This document shows positions 33,251 to 42,935 of a DNA stretch of 64,000 bases, piece after piece. The notes beneath the pieces were generated by a model. That model worked only from the letters and a program-made list of their open reading frames with translations. It was not told the DNA's origin and made no database searches. The DNA is from Alphaproteobacteria bacterium (lineage in GTDB: Bacteria; Pseudomonadota; Alphaproteobacteria; Oceanibaculales; Oceanibaculaceae): assembly GCA_018823745.1 (NCBI GenBank), contig JAHJHR010000003.1:248001-312000 (forward strand). The letters run 5' to 3'. The stretch's first letter is position 1. Every line of letters begins with the position of its first letter. The position numbers were made by a program, and so were the translations under genes.

Positions 33251-33475
33251 GGACGCGTTTCCTTGATTAAGGGACTCAGGGCCTATGTGACGAACAGGCG
33301 GGAAGTCTGGCACGGCCGGCGGTTACTGTCAGTCATCGCCGCAGAACAGCCCCCTGCGCTGGCTGCATAGCGCGTTCAGGGAAAAACAGACTTGCGGACA
33401 GGGCCGGTTGCATCGGTCCCGGACGGGGTCTAGCGTGCCCGGCGACAACTCATCCACCCACAAGGGGGACCACCC

Positions 33476-34489
33476 ATGACCCAGAAGATGAACCGCCAGA
33501 TCACCCTGGCCTCGCGCCCCGAGGGCGAGCCAACACCGGATAATTTCAAGCTGGTGGAAACCGCCATCGGCACGCCGGAACGCGGCCAGGTGCTCGTCCA
33601 GTCGCTGTATTTGTCGCTCGATCCCTATATGCGCGGCCGCATGAGTGCCGCGAAATCCTATGCCGCGAGCACCGAGATTGGCGATGTCATGACCGGCGGC
33701 GTGGTTGGCCGCGTCGTTGAATCGAAGCATGCCGGCTTCAAGCCGGGGGATATCGTGAACGGCACCATCGGCTGGCAGGAATATGGCCTGCTGGACGGCG
33801 CCGAGCTGCGCAAGATCGACCCTGCCCTGGCCCCCATCTCTACCGCCGTTGGCGTGCTGGGCATGCCGGGCCTGACTGCCTATTTCGGCCTGTTCGAGAT
33901 CGGCAAGCCGCGGCCGGGCGAGACGGTGGTGGTCTCCGCCGCGTCGGGTGCTGTCGGCGCCGTGGTCAGCCAGCTGGCGAAGATCGCAGGGGCGCGGGTG
34001 GTCGGCATCGCCGGCGGTCCGGATAAATGCGCCTATGTGAAGGACACGCTGGGGGTCGATGCCGTCATCGACTACAAGGCGGAGAAGGATCTGGCCGCCG
34101 CCCTGGCCAAGGCCTGCCCGAAAGGCATCGACGTCTATTTCGATAATGTCGGCGGGCCGGTGACCGATGCGGTCGCCACCCTGTTCAACCTGCGCGCCCG
34201 CATGGTCGTGTGCGGCCTGATCTCGCATTACAACATGCCGAACGGCTATTCCGGCCCGTCCATCCTGCGCTCGGTGCTGACCAACCGGGTGACGATCCAG
34301 GGCATGATCGTGTTCGACTGGTACAGCCGCTGGCCGGAAGGCCTGGCGCGCCTGGGCCAGTTCGTGCGCAGCGGCCAGCTGAAATACAAGGAAGACATCG
34401 TGGACGGGCTGGAGAATGCGCCCGCCACTTTCATCGGCATGCTGAACGGCAAGAATTTCGGCAAGACGCTGGTTAAGATCGCCGAATGA
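33476..34489 (+). CDS. NADP-dependent oxidoreductase (leukotriene B4 dehydrogenase / CurA-like MDR)
   Basis: A 337-aa zinc-free medium-chain reductase. It has an N-terminal GroES-like domain with SLYLSLDPYMRGRMSAAKSY and the GMPGLTAYFGLFEIGKPRPG hinge, and a Rossmann domain with VVVSAASGAVGAVVSQLAKI. The family reduces alpha,beta-unsaturated aldehydes and ketones with NADPH. Its TGA overlaps the next gene's start by four bases, so both genes probably form a two-gene operon linked to damage defence. Confidence 0.88.
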   Translation: MTQKMNRQITLASRPEGEPTPDNFKLVETAIGTPERGQVLVQSLYLSLDPYMRGRMSAAKSYAASTEIGDVMTGGVVGRVVESKHAGFKPGDIVNGTIGWQEYGLLDGAELRKIDPALAPISTAVGVLGMPGLTAYFGLFEIGKPRPGETVVVSAASGAVGAVVSQLAKIAGARVVGIAGGPDKCAYVKDTLGVDAVIDYKAEKDLAAALAKACPKGIDVYFDNVGGPVTDAVATLFNLRARMVVCGLISHYNMPNGYSGPSILRSVLTNRVTIQGMIVFDWYSRWPEGLARLGQFVRSGQLKYKEDIVDGLENAPATFIGMLNGKNFGKTLVKIAE

Positions 34490-35133
34490 GCCTGACCCAG
34501 GAGCGGCAGGCGGCGCTGGCCGAAGACATGGCTGCGCTGGCCCGTCGCGACCCGGATATCGCGGCGGCGGTGGCGCTTGTCGGCCTGCCGCCGCCGCGCG
34601 TCCTGGAACCCGGATTCGCCTCGCTGCTCGGCATCATCGTCGAGCAGCAGGTTTCCGTCGCTTCGGGCAAGGCGATCCAGCGCAAGCTGCTGGACGCCTT
34701 CGGCACGGTGACGGCGGAGGCTGTCTGCGCCGCCGACGATGCCACCCTGCTGGGCTGCGGCCTCAGCCGGCCGAAGCTGCGCTATACCCGCATCCTGGCG
34801 CTGGAAGTGGCCGAACGCCGGCTGGCGCTGGACGATCTGCACGGGCTTTCCGACGCCGAGGCGATGGCCCGGCTGACCGCGCTGACCGGCATCGGCCGCT
34901 GGACAGCGGAGATTTACCTGATGTTTGCCCTGGGCCGACGCGATATCTGGCCGGCACTCGACCTTGCCCTCCAGGTTGCCGTGCAGGACATCAAGCGACT
35001 GGAAACCCGTCCCGGTGCCAAGGTCATGGACGCGGTCGCCGCCCCCTGGCAGCCGCAGCGCAGCGCCGCCGCCCTGTTGTTCTGGCGCTACTATCGTCAT
35101 CTGCGGCAAAGGCCGGGCACGGCTGATATTTGA
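34486..35133 (+). CDS. AlkA-like DNA-3-methyladenine glycosylase II (HhH-GPD)
   Basis: A 215-aa base-excision-repair glycosylase that removes alkylated bases. It shows the HhH-GPD core: ASLLGIIVEQQVSVASGKAI, the helix-hairpin-helix LTGIGRWTAEIYLMFALGRR and the catalytic Asp in IWPALDLALQ, then the WQPQRSAAALLFWRYYRH end. It lacks the N-terminal AlkA domain, as in short members of the family. It overlaps the upstream reductase gene by four bases. Confidence 0.88.
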   Translation: MSLTQERQAALAEDMAALARRDPDIAAAVALVGLPPPRVLEPGFASLLGIIVEQQVSVASGKAIQRKLLDAFGTVTAEAVCAADDATLLGCGLSRPKLRYTRILALEVAERRLALDDLHGLSDAEAMARLTALTGIGRWTAEIYLMFALGRRDIWPALDLALQVAVQDIKRLETRPGAKVMDAVAAPWQPQRSAAALLFWRYYRHLRQRPGTADI

Positions 35134-35349
35134 TGGCGTGCATATAATCAGGCTTGCAACCCCCGGTTATTTCTTTCAAAACCGTATTCGCCGGTGGCGT
35201 TATGGCGATTGATTCTTTAGAGTTTTAAAAATTGAATGAATTTCACATCAATTGCCGGCAATACATGACTCTGGACCGCATGACAGCTTGCCCTCGACCC
35301 GAGGGTCTACTTGCCTGCCTGCTGCCTCTCACCTGCAGGTAGTAAGGCT

Positions 35350-37842
35350 GTGCCGTCACGATCCAACCCGGTTTCCGCCAGCCTGGACATCGAAGGCCTG
35401 CTGATCGATGCGCTGGAAAGCGTCGATGAAGGTTTCGTATTCTTCGATGCTGATGACCGGCTGGTCCTGTGCAATGACCGCTACCGTGCCCTTTACCCGC
35501 ATATCGCGCCGCTCTGCGTCCCCGGTACACCCTATCGCGCCTTGCTGGAAGCCGATGCGGCGGACAAGCACGCGGCCGGGCTGATCGACGATCCCGAGGC
35601 CTGGATTCAAGAGCGGCTGGAACAGCATCTGGCCCCCCAGCGGCTGATCGAGCAGCGCCAGAGCAACGGGCATTGGGTGCAGATCAGCGAGCATCTGACG
35701 GTCGATGGCGGCAGCGCCGGCATTCATCACGACATCACCGAGATGAAGGCGCGCGAGGAGCAGCTGGAACGCTATTCCCACATGCTGCGCGACACGCTGG
35801 AGAACATCAGCCAAGGCCTCGCCGGCTATGACCGCGATCACCGCATGACGCTGTGGAACGAGCGCTATGTCGAGTTGATCGACCTGCCGCCGCATTTCCG
35901 CATCGCCGGCACGCCGCTGCTGGATATCATCCGGTTCTGCGCTGATCGGGGCGATTACGGACCGGGTGATCCGGAGACGCTTGCGCGTATCTCCTACCAA
36001 CACCTCACCAATCCGCGCGGGCACAGTTATGAGCGCCGCACCACGCGCGGGCGCATGCTGGAAATCCGGGTCGTGCCGATCCGCGATGGCGGGCTGGTCG
36101 CCACCTTCACCGATATCACCGAACGCAAGCAGGCCGAGGAGGCACTGCGCCAGAGTGAGGAGCGCTATGCGCTGGCCGCCGCTGGCGCCAATGACGGGCT
36201 GTGGGACTGGGATCTGGAGGCGAACCACATCTTCTATTCCAGCCGCTGGAAGCAGATGCTGGGCCATGCCGATCCCGAGATCGGTGACGGCCCGGAAGAA
36301 TGGTTCAGCCGCATCCACCCTTATGACGTGCAGCAGGTCACAGCGCAGCTCGACGCGCATCTTGCCGGCGCCCTCTCGCATTTCGAGAGCGAGCACCGCA
36401 TGCTGCATGAGGATGGCACCTATCACTGGATGCTGACGCGCGGCCAGGCCGTGCGCGACCGGCATCAGCGGGCCTATCGCATCGCCGGCTCGCAGACCGA
36501 CATCACCGCGCGCAAGCTGGCAGAGGAGCGCGTGCAGCACGACGCCCTGCATGACACGCTGACCGGCCTGCCGAACCGTGTGCTGTTCATCGACCGCCTG
36601 CGCCAGACCCTGGCGCGCGGCAAGCGCACCGGTTCCTCCGCCTTCGCCGTGCTGTTCATCGATCTCGACCGCTTCAAGGTGGTGAACGAGAGCCTGGGCC
36701 ATATGCGCGGTGACGAATTGCTGGTCACCACCGCCCATCGGCTGGAGGAAGTGCTGCGCGCCGGCGACACGGTCGCGCGCATGGGCGGCGATGAATTCGC
36801 CGTTCTGCTGGAAGACACCAGCAGCACGGTCGAGGCCGCGTCCATCGCCCACCAGATACTCGATGCCATTTCGACCCCGATGCTGCTGGACGGCAAGGAA
36901 ATCGTCAGCACCGCCTCAATCGGCGTTGCCTTGTGGGACGAGAACTATAAGGGCCCGGAAGACATCCTGCGCGATGCCGATCTGGCGATGTACAGCGCCA
37001 AGAGCGAGGGCAAGGCCCGCATCGCCCTGTTCCACGCCACGCTGCACAAGCGCGCCGTCGCCATCCTGGATCTTGAGAGCGACCTGCGCCGGGCGCTGGA
37101 CCGCAACGAGATGGTGCTGCACTACCAGCCGATCATTTCGCTCGACAGTGGCCAGATCAACGGCTTCGAGGCGCTGGTGCGCTGGCGCCACACCGACCAC
37201 GGCGTCCTGTCACCGCTGGATTTCATCCCGCTGGCCGAGGAAACCGGCCTGATCGTGCCGATTGGCGAATGGGTGCTGCGCCGGGCCTGCGAGCAGATGG
37301 GAATCTGGCATGCTGATTTCCCTGATCGGCCGCCGCTGCAGATCAACGTCAACCTGTCGAGCCGCCAGTTCGGCAAGGTCGATCTGGTGCGCAGCGTCAT
37401 CGACACGCTGCAGAGCAGCGGCATGGACGGCTCCTTCCTGAAGCTGGAGATCACCGAAAGCGCGCTGATGGAAAACGCCCAGCGGTCGACCAAGATGCTG
37501 GAGCAGCTGAAGCAGCTGAAGATCAAGCTGTCGATCGATGATTTCGGCACCGGCTATTCGTCGCTGGCCTATCTGCGCACCTTCCCGATCGACACCATCA
37601 AGATCGACAAATCCTTCATCACCGACATGGTGACCAACCGCGATAATCTGGAAATCGTGCGCACCATCACGGCGCTGGCGCATAATCTGAATCTGGATGT
37701 CATTGCCGAAGGGGTGGAGACGGCGGAGCAGCTGGCCCAGCTGCGCGCGCTTGGTGTCGAATATGCGCAAGGCTATTTCTTCTCCAAGCCTTGCGACGTG
37801 CCCGCTGCCACCGAACTGATCCAGCGAAACCAGACCTGGTAG
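35350..37842 (+). CDS. PAS-PAS-PAS-GGDEF-EAL cyclic-di-GMP signalling protein
   Basis: An 830-aa cytosolic sensor with three PAS domains (about residues 15-130, 140-255 and 265-385), then a diguanylate cyclase GGDEF domain and a phosphodiesterase EAL domain. The GGDEF motif is intact (RMGGDEFAVL), preceded by a RAGD inhibitory-site pattern five residues upstream. The EAL domain keeps EALVRWRH, TESALMEN, DDFGTGYSSL and the DVIAEGVET motif, so both activities are possible. No transmembrane segment is seen. The GTG at 35350 is preferred over an upstream TTG at 35311. Confidence 0.9.
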   Translation: MPSRSNPVSASLDIEGLLIDALESVDEGFVFFDADDRLVLCNDRYRALYPHIAPLCVPGTPYRALLEADAADKHAAGLIDDPEAWIQERLEQHLAPQRLIEQRQSNGHWVQISEHLTVDGGSAGIHHDITEMKAREEQLERYSHMLRDTLENISQGLAGYDRDHRMTLWNERYVELIDLPPHFRIAGTPLLDIIRFCADRGDYGPGDPETLARISYQHLTNPRGHSYERRTTRGRMLEIRVVPIRDGGLVATFTDITERKQAEEALRQSEERYALAAAGANDGLWDWDLEANHIFYSSRWKQMLGHADPEIGDGPEEWFSRIHPYDVQQVTAQLDAHLAGALSHFESEHRMLHEDGTYHWMLTRGQAVRDRHQRAYRIAGSQTDITARKLAEERVQHDALHDTLTGLPNRVLFIDRLRQTLARGKRTGSSAFAVLFIDLDRFKVVNESLGHMRGDELLVTTAHRLEEVLRAGDTVARMGGDEFAVLLEDTSSTVEAASIAHQILDAISTPMLLDGKEIVSTASIGVALWDENYKGPEDILRDADLAMYSAKSEGKARIALFHATLHKRAVAILDLESDLRRALDRNEMVLHYQPIISLDSGQINGFEALVRWRHTDHGVLSPLDFIPLAEETGLIVPIGEWVLRRACEQMGIWHADFPDRPPLQINVNLSSRQFGKVDLVRSVIDTLQSSGMDGSFLKLEITESALMENAQRSTKMLEQLKQLKIKLSIDDFGTGYSSLAYLRTFPIDTIKIDKSFITDMVTNRDNLEIVRTITALAHNLNLDVIAEGVETAEQLAQLRALGVEYAQGYFFSKPCDVPAATELIQRNQTW

Positions 37843-37969
37843 CCCCTATCGGTCATTTGCCGGTTTGACGCCATAATCGTGTCGCCTATTATCTCTGAGG
37901 CGTCATCTGGCGCCTGTCAGTTCGACTCCATCCAGCTATTTTCCAGATAACAGCCAAGGGGCGGTCCAC

Positions 37970-40309
37970 ATGGGTCAGTTCGGTATCGGCCAGCCAATGA
38001 CGCGCAAGGAAGACCAGCGCTTCATCACCGGAAAAGGGCGCTACACCGACGACATCGATCTGCCGGGGCAGGCCTATGGCTATGTCCTGCGCGCACCCTT
38101 TGCGCATGCGAATTTCACTATCACCGATATTTCCGCCGCCCAGGCCGCCCCGGGCGTTCTGGCCGTACTGACCGGCGCGGATGTGGCGAAAGACGGGCTG
38201 GGCGATATTCCCTGCCGGGTGCCGATCAAGAATCGCGACGGGTCGATGAGCGTGCTGCCGCCTTATCCGATCCTGGCGCAGGACACGGCGCGCCATGGTG
38301 GCGACGCCATCGCCTTCATCGTCGCGGAAACCTTCGAGCAGGCGCAGGACGCCAGCGAGCTGATCGAGGTCGATTACCAGGATTTGCCCGCCATCACCGA
38401 TACCGGCAGCGCGATGCAGCCCGGCGTCGCCCAGGTCTGGCCGCAGGCCAAGGACAATGTCTGCTTCGACTGGGAGATGGGCGACGGCAAACTGGCCGAG
38501 ACGAATGCCGCCAACGCGCATCATGTCACCCATATCCGGCTGGTGAACAACCGGCTGGTCGTGAATTCGATGGAAACCCGGGTGGCGCTCGGCACCTATG
38601 ATCCGGCCCAGGACAGCTACGAGCTGTACACCACCTCGCAGGGCTCGCACACGCTGCGCGGGCTGCTGGCGGAGAACATCTTCAAGGTCCAGCCGGAGAA
38701 GATCCGCGTCGTCACCCCCGATGTCGGCGGCGGCTTCGGCATGAAGCTGTTCCTGTACCGCGAACATGCGCTGGTGATGTATGCGGCGAAGAAGATCGGC
38801 CGCCCGGTGCGCTGGGTCGCCAGCCGCTCCGACGGTTTCGTCAGCGATACGCAAGGCCGTGACCATGTGACTGACGCCGCGCTGGCGATGGACAAGGACG
38901 GAAATTTCCTGGCCCTGCAGGTGCATATCACCGCCAATCTGGGCGCCTATCTGTCGAACTTCTCGACCTATGTGCCGACCATGGCCGGCTCCAACATGTA
39001 TCAGGGCCTGTACAAGACCCCGGCCGTGCATGTGCATGTCCATGGCGTGTTCACCAACACCGTGCCGGTCGATGCCTATCGCGGCGCCGGGCGGCCGGAA
39101 GCGGCCTATCTGGTCGAACGGCTGGTCGACAAGGCGGCGCGCGAGATCGGGCTGTCGCCGGACGAAATCCGCCGGCGCAACTTCATCCCGCCCGAGGCGA
39201 TGCCCTACAGCACCTCTCTGGGCGACGTCTATGACAGCGGCGAATTCACCGCGCATATGGAAATCGCCATGCAGAAGGCCGGCTGGGCCGGCATATCCAG
39301 TCGCAAGGCCGAGGCTGCCAAGCGCGGCAAGTTACGCGGCATCGGCATGTCGACCTATGTCGAGGCCTGTGGCGGTGGCTCGGACGAGACCGCCATCGTC
39401 AGCGTGAACGAGGATGGCAGCGCCACCGTGCTGATCGGCACCCAGTCGAATGGCCAGGGGCATGAGACCGCCTATGCCCAGATCGTCTCCGAGCATCTGG
39501 GCCTGCCGCTCGATCAGATCACCGTGAAGCAGGGCGATACGGCGGAAATCGCCACCGGCCGCGGCACCGGCGGGTCGCGCTCGGTCCCGGTCGGTGGATC
39601 GGCGCTGGACGGCGCCTCCTCCAGGCTGAAGGAAAAGGCCCAGAAGCTGGCCGCCCATCTGCTGGAAGCGGCCGAGGCCGATATCGAATATGACGATGCC
39701 GTCTTCACCATCGCCGGCACCGACCGCCGCATGACCCTGGCCGAGGTGGCCGCCGCCGCCAATGACCCGGCGAAGCTGCCTGAGGGCATGGAGCCGGGGC
39801 TGAAGATCGAGAATGCCTGGAAGCCGCCGGCAGCGACCTTCCCGAACGGCACCCATATCTGTGAGCTGGATATCGACCGCGACACCGGCATCGTGGAAAT
39901 CCTGAAATACACGGTGGTCGACGATTTCGGCAAGATCATCAACCCGATGATGCTGGCCGGCCAGGTGCATGGCGGCGTCGCCCAGGGCATCGGCCAGGCG
40001 CTCTATGAACGCACTGTCTATGACAGCGACAGCGGCCAGCTGCTGACCGGCTCCTTCATGGATTACTGCATGCCGCGCGCCGATCAGGTGCCCTTCGTTG
40101 ATTTCGACATGCACAACGTGCCCTGCACCACCAACGCGCTGGGCATCAAGGGCTGCGGCGAGGCCGGCGCCATCGGCGCGCCGCCGGCGATCATCAACGC
40201 CCTGGTCGATGCCCTGCAGGAATTCGGCATCGACCACATCGACATGCCGGCCACCAATGAGGTGATCTGGCAGGTCATCCATGGCGGCTACGCCCAGGCG
40301 GCAGAGTGA
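37970..40309 (+). CDS. Xanthine dehydrogenase family molybdopterin-binding subunit (CoxL-like)
   Basis: A 779-aa large subunit of the molybdenum hydroxylase family. Motifs include [20 protein letters not shown], the aldehyde-oxidase [10 protein letters not shown] region, the cofactor loop [26 protein letters not shown] and the catalytic Glu in [19 protein letters not shown]. It has AYRGAGRP in place of the AYxCSFR active-site loop of true CO dehydrogenase, so it is a form II or other hydroxylase. Neither the FAD (CoxM) nor the 2Fe-2S (CoxS) subunit is adjacent, which is unusual. The cysQ start overlaps its stop by four bases. Confidence 0.88.
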   Translation: MGQFGIGQPMTRKEDQRFITGKGRYTDDIDLPGQAYGYVLRAPFAHANFTITDISAAQAAPGVLAVLTGADVAKDGLGDIPCRVPIKNRDGSMSVLPPYPILAQDTARHGGDAIAFIVAETFEQAQDASELIEVDYQDLPAITDTGSAMQPGVAQVWPQAKDNVCFDWEMGDGKLAETNAANAHHVTHIRLVNNRLVVNSMETRVALGTYDPAQDSYELYTTSQGSHTLRGLLAENIFKVQPEKIRVVTPDVGGGFGMKLFLYREHALVMYAAKKIGRPVRWVASRSDGFVSDTQGRDHVTDAALAMDKDGNFLALQVHITANLGAYLSNFSTYVPTMAGSNMYQGLYKTPAVHVHVHGVFTNTVPVDAYRGAGRPEAAYLVERLVDKAAREIGLSPDEIRRRNFIPPEAMPYSTSLGDVYDSGEFTAHMEIAMQKAGWAGISSRKAEAAKRGKLRGIGMSTYVEACGGGSDETAIVSVNEDGSATVLIGTQSNGQGHETAYAQIVSEHLGLPLDQITVKQGDTAEIATGRGTGGSRSVPVGGSALDGASSRLKEKAQKLAAHLLEAAEADIEYDDAVFTIAGTDRRMTLAEVAAAANDPAKLPEGMEPGLKIENAWKPPAATFPNGTHICELDIDRDTGIVEILKYTVVDDFGKIINPMMLAGQVHGGVAQGIGQALYERTVYDSDSGQLLTGSFMDYCMPRADQVPFVDFDMHNVPCTTNALGIKGCGEAGAIGAPPAIINALVDALQEFGIDHIDMPATNEVIWQVIHGGYAQAAE

Positions 40310-41076
40310 GCGGGCTTAATCTTGCCGCCCTGCTACCGACGGTAAAACAGATTGCGCTGGAAGCCGGGGAAGTCATCCTCGGCTTCTACCGTGACGGCTT
40401 CACCGTTGAGGGCAAGGCCGACGGATCGCCCGTCACCGCCGCCGACAAGGCCGCCGATGATCTGATCGTGGCGCGGCTGATGGCGCTCGCCCCGGATATC
40501 CCGGTCGTCTCCGAGGAAGCCTATGCGGCCGGCGTGCGCAACGATGTCAGCGGCGGCCGGTTCTGGCTGGTCGATCCGCTGGACGGGACCAAGGAATTCG
40601 TCAGCCGCAACGGCGAATTCACTGTCAATATCGGGCTGATCGACAAGGGCGTCCCGGTGCTGGGCGTCATCTTCGTTCCGGTCACCGGCATGCTGTACTG
40701 GGGATCGGCCGATGCCGGTGCCGGCAAGGCCGATGCCACGGGAGAGACAGCGTCCATCCAGGCCCGCCCGGCCCCGGAGGGCGGCTTGACCGTGGCGGCC
40801 AGCCGCTCGCACCGCAACCCGGCGCTGGAAGCCTATCTGAAGACCATCCCGATGAAGGACCAGCAGGTCGCCGGCAGCTCGCTGAAATTCTGCCTGGTGG
40901 CGGAAGGCCGCGCCGATCTCTACCCCCGCACCGGCCCGACCTGCGAATGGGACACCGCCGCCGGCCACGCCATCGTGCTCGCCGCCGGCGGCCGGGTCGA
41001 GCTGATGGACGGCACCCCTTTGCCCTATGGCAAGCCCGATTTCCTGAACCCCCATTTCGTGGTGCGCGGGCGCTAG
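40306..41076 (+). CDS. cysQ: 3'(2'),5'-bisphosphate nucleotidase CysQ
   Basis: A 256-aa Mg-dependent phosphatase of the inositol monophosphatase superfamily that recycles PAP from sulfate assimilation. It shows metal-binding SEEAYAAG, the WLVDPLDGTKEFVSRNGEFT block and the C-terminal CEWDTAAGHAIVLAAGGRV motif. The start is a GTG at 40306 within the stop region of the preceding molybdenum-enzyme gene, so translation is coupled. The 3' end overlaps the convergent enoyl-CoA hydratase gene by four bases. Confidence 0.93.
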   Translation: MSGLNLAALLPTVKQIALEAGEVILGFYRDGFTVEGKADGSPVTAADKAADDLIVARLMALAPDIPVVSEEAYAAGVRNDVSGGRFWLVDPLDGTKEFVSRNGEFTVNIGLIDKGVPVLGVIFVPVTGMLYWGSADAGAGKADATGETASIQARPAPEGGLTVAASRSHRNPALEAYLKTIPMKDQQVAGSSLKFCLVAEGRADLYPRTGPTCEWDTAAGHAIVLAAGGRVELMDGTPLPYGKPDFLNPHFVVRGR

Positions 41077-41894
41077 GGCGCCTGATTTAAGTCAGCCCGC
41101 CTTCGTGCCTTCTCCGCCTCGCGCGCAGCGATGAAGTCGGCCATCAGGCGGCGCGGTTCCTCGCCTTTCCAGGATTCGGCGAAGCAGTCTATGCCGGCGG
41201 CCACGGCGGCACGCAGCGGGAGGTCTTCCCAGTCGCGGATCAGTTTCTTTTGCTGGCGGGTCGCAACCGGGCCATTGGCGAGCAGGCTGTCGAGCCACTC
41301 ATCGACGGCGGAATCCAGTGCCGCAAAGGGAACCACTTTCTCGACCAGCCCCCATTGCGCGGCCTCGGCGGCGGAGAAAGTCTCGCCCAGCAGTAATATC
41401 TGTCGTGTCCGGCCCCAGCCGATCAGCCCCGGCAGCAGGGCGGCCTCGACCACCGAGGGGATGCCCAGCTTCACCTCCGGCATGCCGAAGACCGCCTTGT
41501 CGGCGGCGATGCGCAGATCGCAAGCCGCCGCCAGCTCCAGCCCGGCGCCCAGCGTGAAGCCCTGGATACGGGCGATCACCGGTACCGGCAGCCGGCGCAC
41601 CGCGTCGCAGCAGCCATGCACGCGGGTGATGAAATCACGCGCGCTATGCGCGTCCAGCCCCGCCATCTCGTCAATATTCGCCCCGCCGACAAAGGCCTTC
41701 TCGCCCTCGCCGGTCAGCACCACGGCGCATAGCGACTCATCGCGGCCAAGAGCGTCCAGGGCAGCGGCGAATTCCGTCATCAGGGCGCTGTTCAGCGTGT
41801 TCAGCTTGCGCGCATGGGTGATGGTGACACGCGCAACGCAGCCCCCTGTGCGTTCGCTGATTTCCACCCGCACCGATCCGTTTGTATCGGACAT
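41073..41894 (-). CDS. Enoyl-CoA hydratase/isomerase family protein
   Basis: A 273-aa crotonase-fold protein. The CoA-binding and oxyanion segments are visible: FVGGANIDEMAGLD and IQGFTLGAGLELAAACDLRI. The catalytic-loop segment FGMPEVKLGIPSVVEAALL carries a Glu at the usual position. The family hydrates or isomerises acyl-CoA double bonds; the chain specificity is not predictable. It stands alone, convergent to cysQ. Confidence 0.88.
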   Translation of the reverse strand: MSDTNGSVRVEISERTGGCVARVTITHARKLNTLNSALMTEFAAALDALGRDESLCAVVLTGEGEKAFVGGANIDEMAGLDAHSARDFITRVHGCCDAVRRLPVPVIARIQGFTLGAGLELAAACDLRIAADKAVFGMPEVKLGIPSVVEAALLPGLIGWGRTRQILLLGETFSAAEAAQWGLVEKVVPFAALDSAVDEWLDSLLANGPVATRQQKKLIRDWEDLPLRAAVAAGIDCFAESWKGEEPRRLMADFIAAREAEKARRRADLNQAP

Positions 41895-41941
41895 GTTTTT
41901 CCTCCCACTTTTCTTGTCCGGGGGATAATGCCGCAGGAAAT

Positions 41942-42781
41942 CTAATCCCGGAAGTAGCGTGCCGGCGGCACGCCGAAGGCGCGGCGGAACATGGCGATGA
42001 AGGCGCTGACGCTGTCATAGCCGAGATCCAGCGCCACCAGCGTCACCGGCCGCCCGGCCGCGAGCAGCTCCAGCGCCCGCACCAGCCTTGCCTGCTGGCG
42101 CCAGGCGGTAAAGCCCATGCCGGTCCCGTCCCGGAACAGCCGGCCCAGCGTGCTGATGCTGGCCCCGGCCTGCCGCGCCCAGGCCGCCAGCGGCCGGTTA
42201 TCCGACAAATCATCCAGCAGCGCGCGGCAGATACCGGCCAGCCGGCGATCTTCCGGCATCGGCAAATGCAGCGGCATGACCGGCAGCACGCGCAGCTGGT
42301 CCAGCACCACCGCCATCAGCCGGCCATCCGGTCCATCCTCGTCATAGAGCGGCGGAATGCCCATCGCCCGCAGGATCAACTCGCGCAGCAGCGGCGAGAC
42401 GGCCACCACCCGGCAATCCGCCGGCAGGCGCGATGCCGCCACGCCCGCCAGATAAAGCGTGCGCATCTCGACGGCGCCGGTCATGCGGATGGAATGATCG
42501 ATCCCCGCCGGCATCCACAGCGCGCGTTGCGGCGGGATCACCCACAGTCCGCCGCCGCCCCCACCCTTGGCCCCACCTTTGGCCTGTGTGACAGACACGG
42601 TCATCACCCCGCGCGCGGCATAGATCAGCTGCGCCCGCCGATGCGTGTGCGGCGGGATGATGTGTCCGTCCGGGAAATCGATGGCCAGCGGTACGACCGG
42701 CCGCGGCACATCCTCCAGCCCGCGTACTTCCAGGCTGGGCCGGTAGGTTTGACCGGCTCGCGATAGTTCCTGATCCAACAT
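41942..42781 (-). CDS. AraC family transcriptional regulator
   Basis: A 279-aa regulator with an N-terminal cupin sensor domain (IPPHTHRRAQLIYAARGVMT, RALWMPAGIDHSIRMTGAVE) and a C-terminal double helix-turn-helix (ASISTLGRLFRDGTGMGFTA, LVALDLGYDSVSAFIAMFRR, FGVPPARYF). It is divergent from an MFS transporter gene. Such pairs (as in NimR/NimT and related systems) usually mean the regulator controls the transporter. The start at 42781 is chosen because the longer frame runs through the repeat at 42841-42870. Confidence 0.88.
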   Translation of the reverse strand: MLDQELSRAGQTYRPSLEVRGLEDVPRPVVPLAIDFPDGHIIPPHTHRRAQLIYAARGVMTVSVTQAKGGAKGGGGGGLWVIPPQRALWMPAGIDHSIRMTGAVEMRTLYLAGVAASRLPADCRVVAVSPLLRELILRAMGIPPLYDEDGPDGRLMAVVLDQLRVLPVMPLHLPMPEDRRLAGICRALLDDLSDNRPLAAWARQAGASISTLGRLFRDGTGMGFTAWRQQARLVRALELLAAGRPVTLVALDLGYDSVSAFIAMFRRAFGVPPARYFRD

Positions 42782-42840
42782 CGCAAGATGGTCGCACCAC
42801 TCCGGCGTAGAGTCGAGACGCGATAAGGATTTTCTCAAAC

Positions 42841-42870
42841 CGTCACCCCGCACTTGTTGCGGGAATGACG
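42841..42870. repeat. REP-like palindromic element
   Basis: CGTCA-C-CCCGC and GCGGG-AA-TGACG face each other around ACTTGTT. Short palindromes of this kind are dispersed in many alphaproteobacterial genomes. It lies in the divergent AraC/MFS control region. Confidence 0.6.
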
Positions 42871-42935
42871 GTCTGGGGAAGCGGTAGCCGAACGGATAAT
42901 CCACCCGTATCGGGTAAAGATTTATGAGGATTCCC

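Noticed and set aside
37970-40309. Aerobic CO dehydrogenase large subunit CoxL
   Set aside because: The diagnostic active-site loop with selenyl-ligating Cys (AYxCSFR) is replaced by AYRGAGRP, and the coxM and coxS genes are missing.
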